64,000 bases of DNA from an uncultured bacterium (GTDB taxonomy: Bacteria > Actinomycetota > Coriobacteriia > Coriobacteriales > Eggerthellaceae): assembly GCA_937890835.1 (NCBI GenBank), contig CALADF010000033.1, positions 1-64,000 of the forward strand. Direction: 5' to 3'. Below the pieces are notes generated by a model, which saw only the letters and a list, made by a program, of their open reading frames with translations, did no database searches and was not told the origin of the DNA. The translations under genes were made by a program, and so were the position numbers. Below are positions 61,475-64,000 of the stretch, piece after piece (within the stretch, counting starts at the first letter, position 1; each line of letters begins with the position of its first letter).

Positions 61475-64000
61475 TTACGAGGCGTAAACCTCACCTGTAT
61501 CTAGATCGGATCGCGTGCCCGTCATCGGGTCGGTGAGGACGTTGAACAGCGGGTCGTATTCCTTTCCTTCTGCCATGGCTTGATGAAAAGCTTCGATTGC
61601 TTTTTTCCGAGGGGATTCGACTTTTTCATACCAAGGGAAGTTTCCCGTTTCGGCGATTTGCTCATACGGCATCTTGTCGCCATCGCGAACGGGATAAATC
61701 TTGCATATCATCGATTTGATGGGTGATCCGACGCCCCCTTGACCTGTCACAAATGCTTTTGTGCAGTTGTTAGGGTTCGACTCGAACGTGCCGAAGAGGA
61801 ACGGTGCGGCTCCCTGCGTCTCGGGGAACCACCAACCGTGTTCGGCATGAACGGTCTTTTCGTTGACGCGAGGTGTGATATTCGCGATCTGCTTGAAGCG
61901 ACCGTGATCGTTTTCGATCCATACCCACTGACCATCCTTGATATTGTATTTTTCAGCGGTTTTCGGATGGATCATACAGAGCGGCTGAGGATGCAGTTCT
62001 CTCATCGTGGGCAGTTGACGATGCTCCGAATGGAAGAACTCAAAGCTTCTGCCGCCGCAAGTGAGGATGAGTGGATACTCTTTCATAAGTTCGGGTGTGG
62101 AGATGGGTCCCTCGGGGGGCTCGGTATGGAATGGCGTGGTTTCGAGTCCCCAATACTTGAAGAGCGCGGGGGCAAGCTCGATACGTCCTGAAGGCGTGCC
62201 ATATCCGATGGATCCGTCGGGACGGAACATGCCTTTTGCTGCTTTATTGTAAGTCGAATTGAACTCGTCGTATGCATGGCCGAGCATGGAGGGGTCTTTA
62301 ACGAGACTTTCCCAATCAGGCTCGAAAAGCGTTTTACCAGAGTTCTTTGCCCCGCCTTGGTCGGTTGCTTCGGTTGTTGCGGAGAACGAGCCTGTTCCGT
62401 CGTGTAGATACCAATTGAGCCAATCGATGTCAGTATCCCATTGCTCGAATACTTCGGGATTCAGCCGTTTACCCAGGTCGAGGATGATCTGCTCGTCGGA
62501 TTTTGCTTCGTAGTAGTCAACCGTTTTAACCATTGCCCTGCACGGGCTCCACCATGTGCGGGCAGAGTTGCGCTCAGCGCTCATGGCGACGGGTAGTATG
62601 ATGTCGGCGAGTGCTACCGACGTCGGAGTAATGTAGGGATCCGCGTTCACGATGAAAGGAATATTTTTCATCGCTTTCATGACTCGAGGTGAGTCTTGGC
62701 TTGGACATGAAAGCGTGTTCGATGACTGGATCCACATCATTTTAATCGGGTAAGGGAATCCGTCTTCGATCGCTTGCAGAAGGCCATCCGAAGAGGCGTG
62801 AGCGATGAAATCCCCTCCTTCGATCTTGAGCGCAAAGTTGTTGTTGAGCTTTTTTGCGCGCCATTCGGGAGGGGTGAGATTTTCTCCAGAGGCGTAGCCT
62901 GCGTTGATTTCAAAGGCGTTGTGGACAAGAATGTTTCCACCTGGTACGTCAACGTTTCCGCAGATTGCCATGAGGTCGCAGCCCGCAAGGCAAAGGGCCA
63001 TTGCCGACAACTGTTGATCAAATGCAAGCCCCCACTGGATGGCTCCTGGCTTAGCCTGTCCATACAGTCGCGCTGATGCGCGGATGTCTTCGGGATCGAG
63101 GTCGCAGATGCTGGCAACATGCTCAGGCGTCATATCCTTTACGGATTCTGCAAGCTCTTCAAATCCAGAGCACCAAAGGTCAACGTAGTCCGCATCGTAA
63201 AGCTTTTCGTTGATTATGACGTTGAGCCATGCGCACGCCAGAGCGGCATCTGTTCCTGGACGGATCTGGAGCCAGTATTCCGCACGAACCCCCCACCAGG
63301 TCAGTCGGGGGTCGATTGAAATGATCTTCGTTCCCATCTGCACGCATTGCACAAGCCAATGTCCGATATATCCGTCGGCGTTGGAGGCAAGCGGTTCGTT
63401 TCCCCAGACGACGAGAACCTCGGGCGGAACCCATTCGGGGTTGTTGTAGCGGTCTGCGTGCGTCTCTGACGCGTCGACAATGGGGAAATCTCCGAAAGGC
63501 GCTATAGAACCGCAAATGCGGGGCATGTAGCACGCGAAGCCGGTAAAGCCGAAAGTGGATATGTTTGGGGTTTTGAGGGCGGCTTGGCCGAAGAACGGCA
63601 CCTGCCAGTTGATATTTCGCCCCGTGCCGTGTACGCAAATGATGGCATTTCCGCCGTCGGTCTCCCAGATTTCTTTCACCCTGGCTTCGATCTCATCGTA
63701 TGCTTCGTTCCAGGTTATGCGTTCCCATTTGTTTTCGCCTCGTTCGCCGGCGCGTTTCATAGGATATTTTAAACGGTCGGGATGATTGAGCGATTCTGTC
63801 AAAGTCAAGCATTTTATGCAGAGTTTGCCGTTTGTGCAGGGATCCAGGGGATCGCCTTCAACGCGTACGATCTTCCCGTCCTTTTCGTAAAGAAGGATTC
63901 CGCATGAGGTGTGACATCCAGGCGGTGAGTAATGGTACGTTCGGGTAACAGTGCAATCGCCTTCTTTCCAGCGCCATTCCCCTTCGTGGTATGCCTTGCG
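61475..64000 (-). CDS. second molybdopterin large subunit, 5' end outside window
   Basis: At least 841 residues visible; the frame stays open to base 64000. The visible N-terminal part reads EWRWKEGDCTVTRTYHYSPP then GCHTSCG (two Fe-S cysteines), KIVRVEGDPLDP and GKLCIKC (two more). YPMKR, GFTGFACYMPR (candidate Mo ligand Cys), IDPRLTWWG, NVDVPGG, FHSEHR and AEHGWWFPETQGAAPFLFG follow. A TTG at 63808 would remove the cluster and is not the true start. First visible gene of the operon, 40 bases before the next large subunit. Confidence 0.92.
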   Translation of the reverse strand, partial: RKAYHEGEWRWKEGDCTVTRTYHYSPPGCHTSCGILLYEKDGKIVRVEGDPLDPCTNGKLCIKCLTLTESLNHPDRLKYPMKRAGERGENKWERITWNEAYDEIEARVKEIWETDGGNAIICVHGTGRNINWQVPFFGQAALKTPNISTFGFTGFACYMPRICGSIAPFGDFPIVDASETHADRYNNPEWVPPEVLVVWGNEPLASNADGYIGHWLVQCVQMGTKIISIDPRLTWWGVRAEYWLQIRPGTDAALACAWLNVIINEKLYDADYVDLWCSGFEELAESVKDMTPEHVASICDLDPEDIRASARLYGQAKPGAIQWGLAFDQQLSAMALCLAGCDLMAICGNVDVPGGNILVHNAFEINAGYASGENLTPPEWRAKKLNNNFALKIEGGDFIAHASSDGLLQAIEDGFPYPIKMMWIQSSNTLSCPSQDSPRVMKAMKNIPFIVNADPYITPTSVALADIILPVAMSAERNSARTWWSPCRAMVKTVDYYEAKSDEQIILDLGKRLNPEVFEQWDTDIDWLNWYLHDGTGSFSATTEATDQGGAKNSGKTLFEPDWESLVKDPSMLGHAYDEFNSTYNKAAKGMFRPDGSIGYGTPSGRIELAPALFKYWGLETTPFHTEPPEGPISTPELMKEYPLILTCGGRSFEFFHSEHRQLPTMRELHPQPLCMIHPKTAEKYNIKDGQWVWIENDHGRFKQIANITPRVNEKTVHAEHGWWFPETQGAAPFLFGTFESNPNNCTKAFVTGQGGVGSPIKSMICKIYPVRDGDKMPYEQIAETGNFPWYEKVESPRKKAIEAFHQAMAEGKEYDPLFNVLTDPMTGTRSDLDTGEVYAS

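Noticed and set aside
63808..63808. TTG as start of the last molybdoenzyme
   Set aside because: The frame continues upstream to the window end and contains the four Fe-S cysteines and conserved SPPGCH motif.

Overview
The window is GC-rich chromosomal DNA from a high-GC anaerobic actinobacterium, most likely of the class Coriobacteriia, family Eggerthellaceae. The basis is the gene content: DMSO-reductase-family molybdoenzymes of the pyrogallol-hydroxytransferase/catechol-dehydroxylase type, a membrane LuxR regulator with about 12 TM segments, a Tad pilus locus of Gram-positive type without a secretin, and many small zinc-ribbon proteins. This is inference from family knowledge; no rRNA is present to confirm it.

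Layout. 1-3 kb: purine salvage (apt, NCS2 permease) and engB. 3-9.5 kb: two small zinc-ribbon proteins, leuS, a SanA/YdcF-like membrane protein, a small membrane protein and a 3-phosphoglycerate-dehydrogenase-like gene. 9.6-20 kb: an accessory block in which a LuxR regulator/giant acyl-CoA-dehydratase-activase operon is divergent from a zinc-ribbon protein, a molybdopterin enzyme large subunit and small proteins. 20.4-27 kb: a BspA-type LRR protein, a metallopeptidase-like/VWA protein, a MoxR ATPase fused to an ArsM-like methyltransferase, and a small protein. 27-30 kb: two tandem DUF262 proteins divergent from a TetR regulator. 30-34 kb: trigger factor, SlyD-like FKBP, a stand-alone trigger-factor C-domain-like protein and a LURP-one-like protein. 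34-36 kb: an aromatic-acid-type MFS transporter. 36.6 kb: tRNA-Val(UAC), followed by a transposase remnant. 37.5-47.9 kb: a complete-looking tad pilus operon with cargo genes. 47.9-51 kb: ModE-like HTH, thrC, SGNH hydrolase. 51.4-55.4 kb: feoA-feoA-feoB, a FeoB-associated cysteine-rich protein and a DtxR-like regulator. 55.5-57.7 kb: FtsB/DivIC-like protein and Ppx/GppA. 57.8-64 kb: a second molybdoenzyme operon on the minus strand (two large subunits, one 8-cysteine ferredoxin subunit, a SlyD-like FKBP, a zinc ribbon), cut by the window end.

The most interesting item is the 16.4-19.5 kb molybdoenzyme. Comparison with the conventional operon at 58-64 kb in the same window shows that its large subunit has lost all four Fe-S cysteines and its small subunit seven of eight ferredoxin cysteines, almost without gaps, while the overall fold signatures and the putative Mo-ligand cysteine are kept. 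This looks like a molybdoenzyme with no Fe-S electron path, probably carrying out redox-neutral chemistry and, from codon bias and strong ribosome binding sites, highly expressed. A 20-bp dyad at about -42.5 of a possible promoter in the divergent region, a related motif upstream of the MFS aromatic-acid transporter, and the LuxR/activase operon suggest one aromatic- or acyl-CoA-metabolism regulon. Other notable items are the MoxR-methyltransferase fusion, the tandem DUF262 pair lacking DUF1524, and overlapping alternative hairpins at 34.0-34.15 kb.
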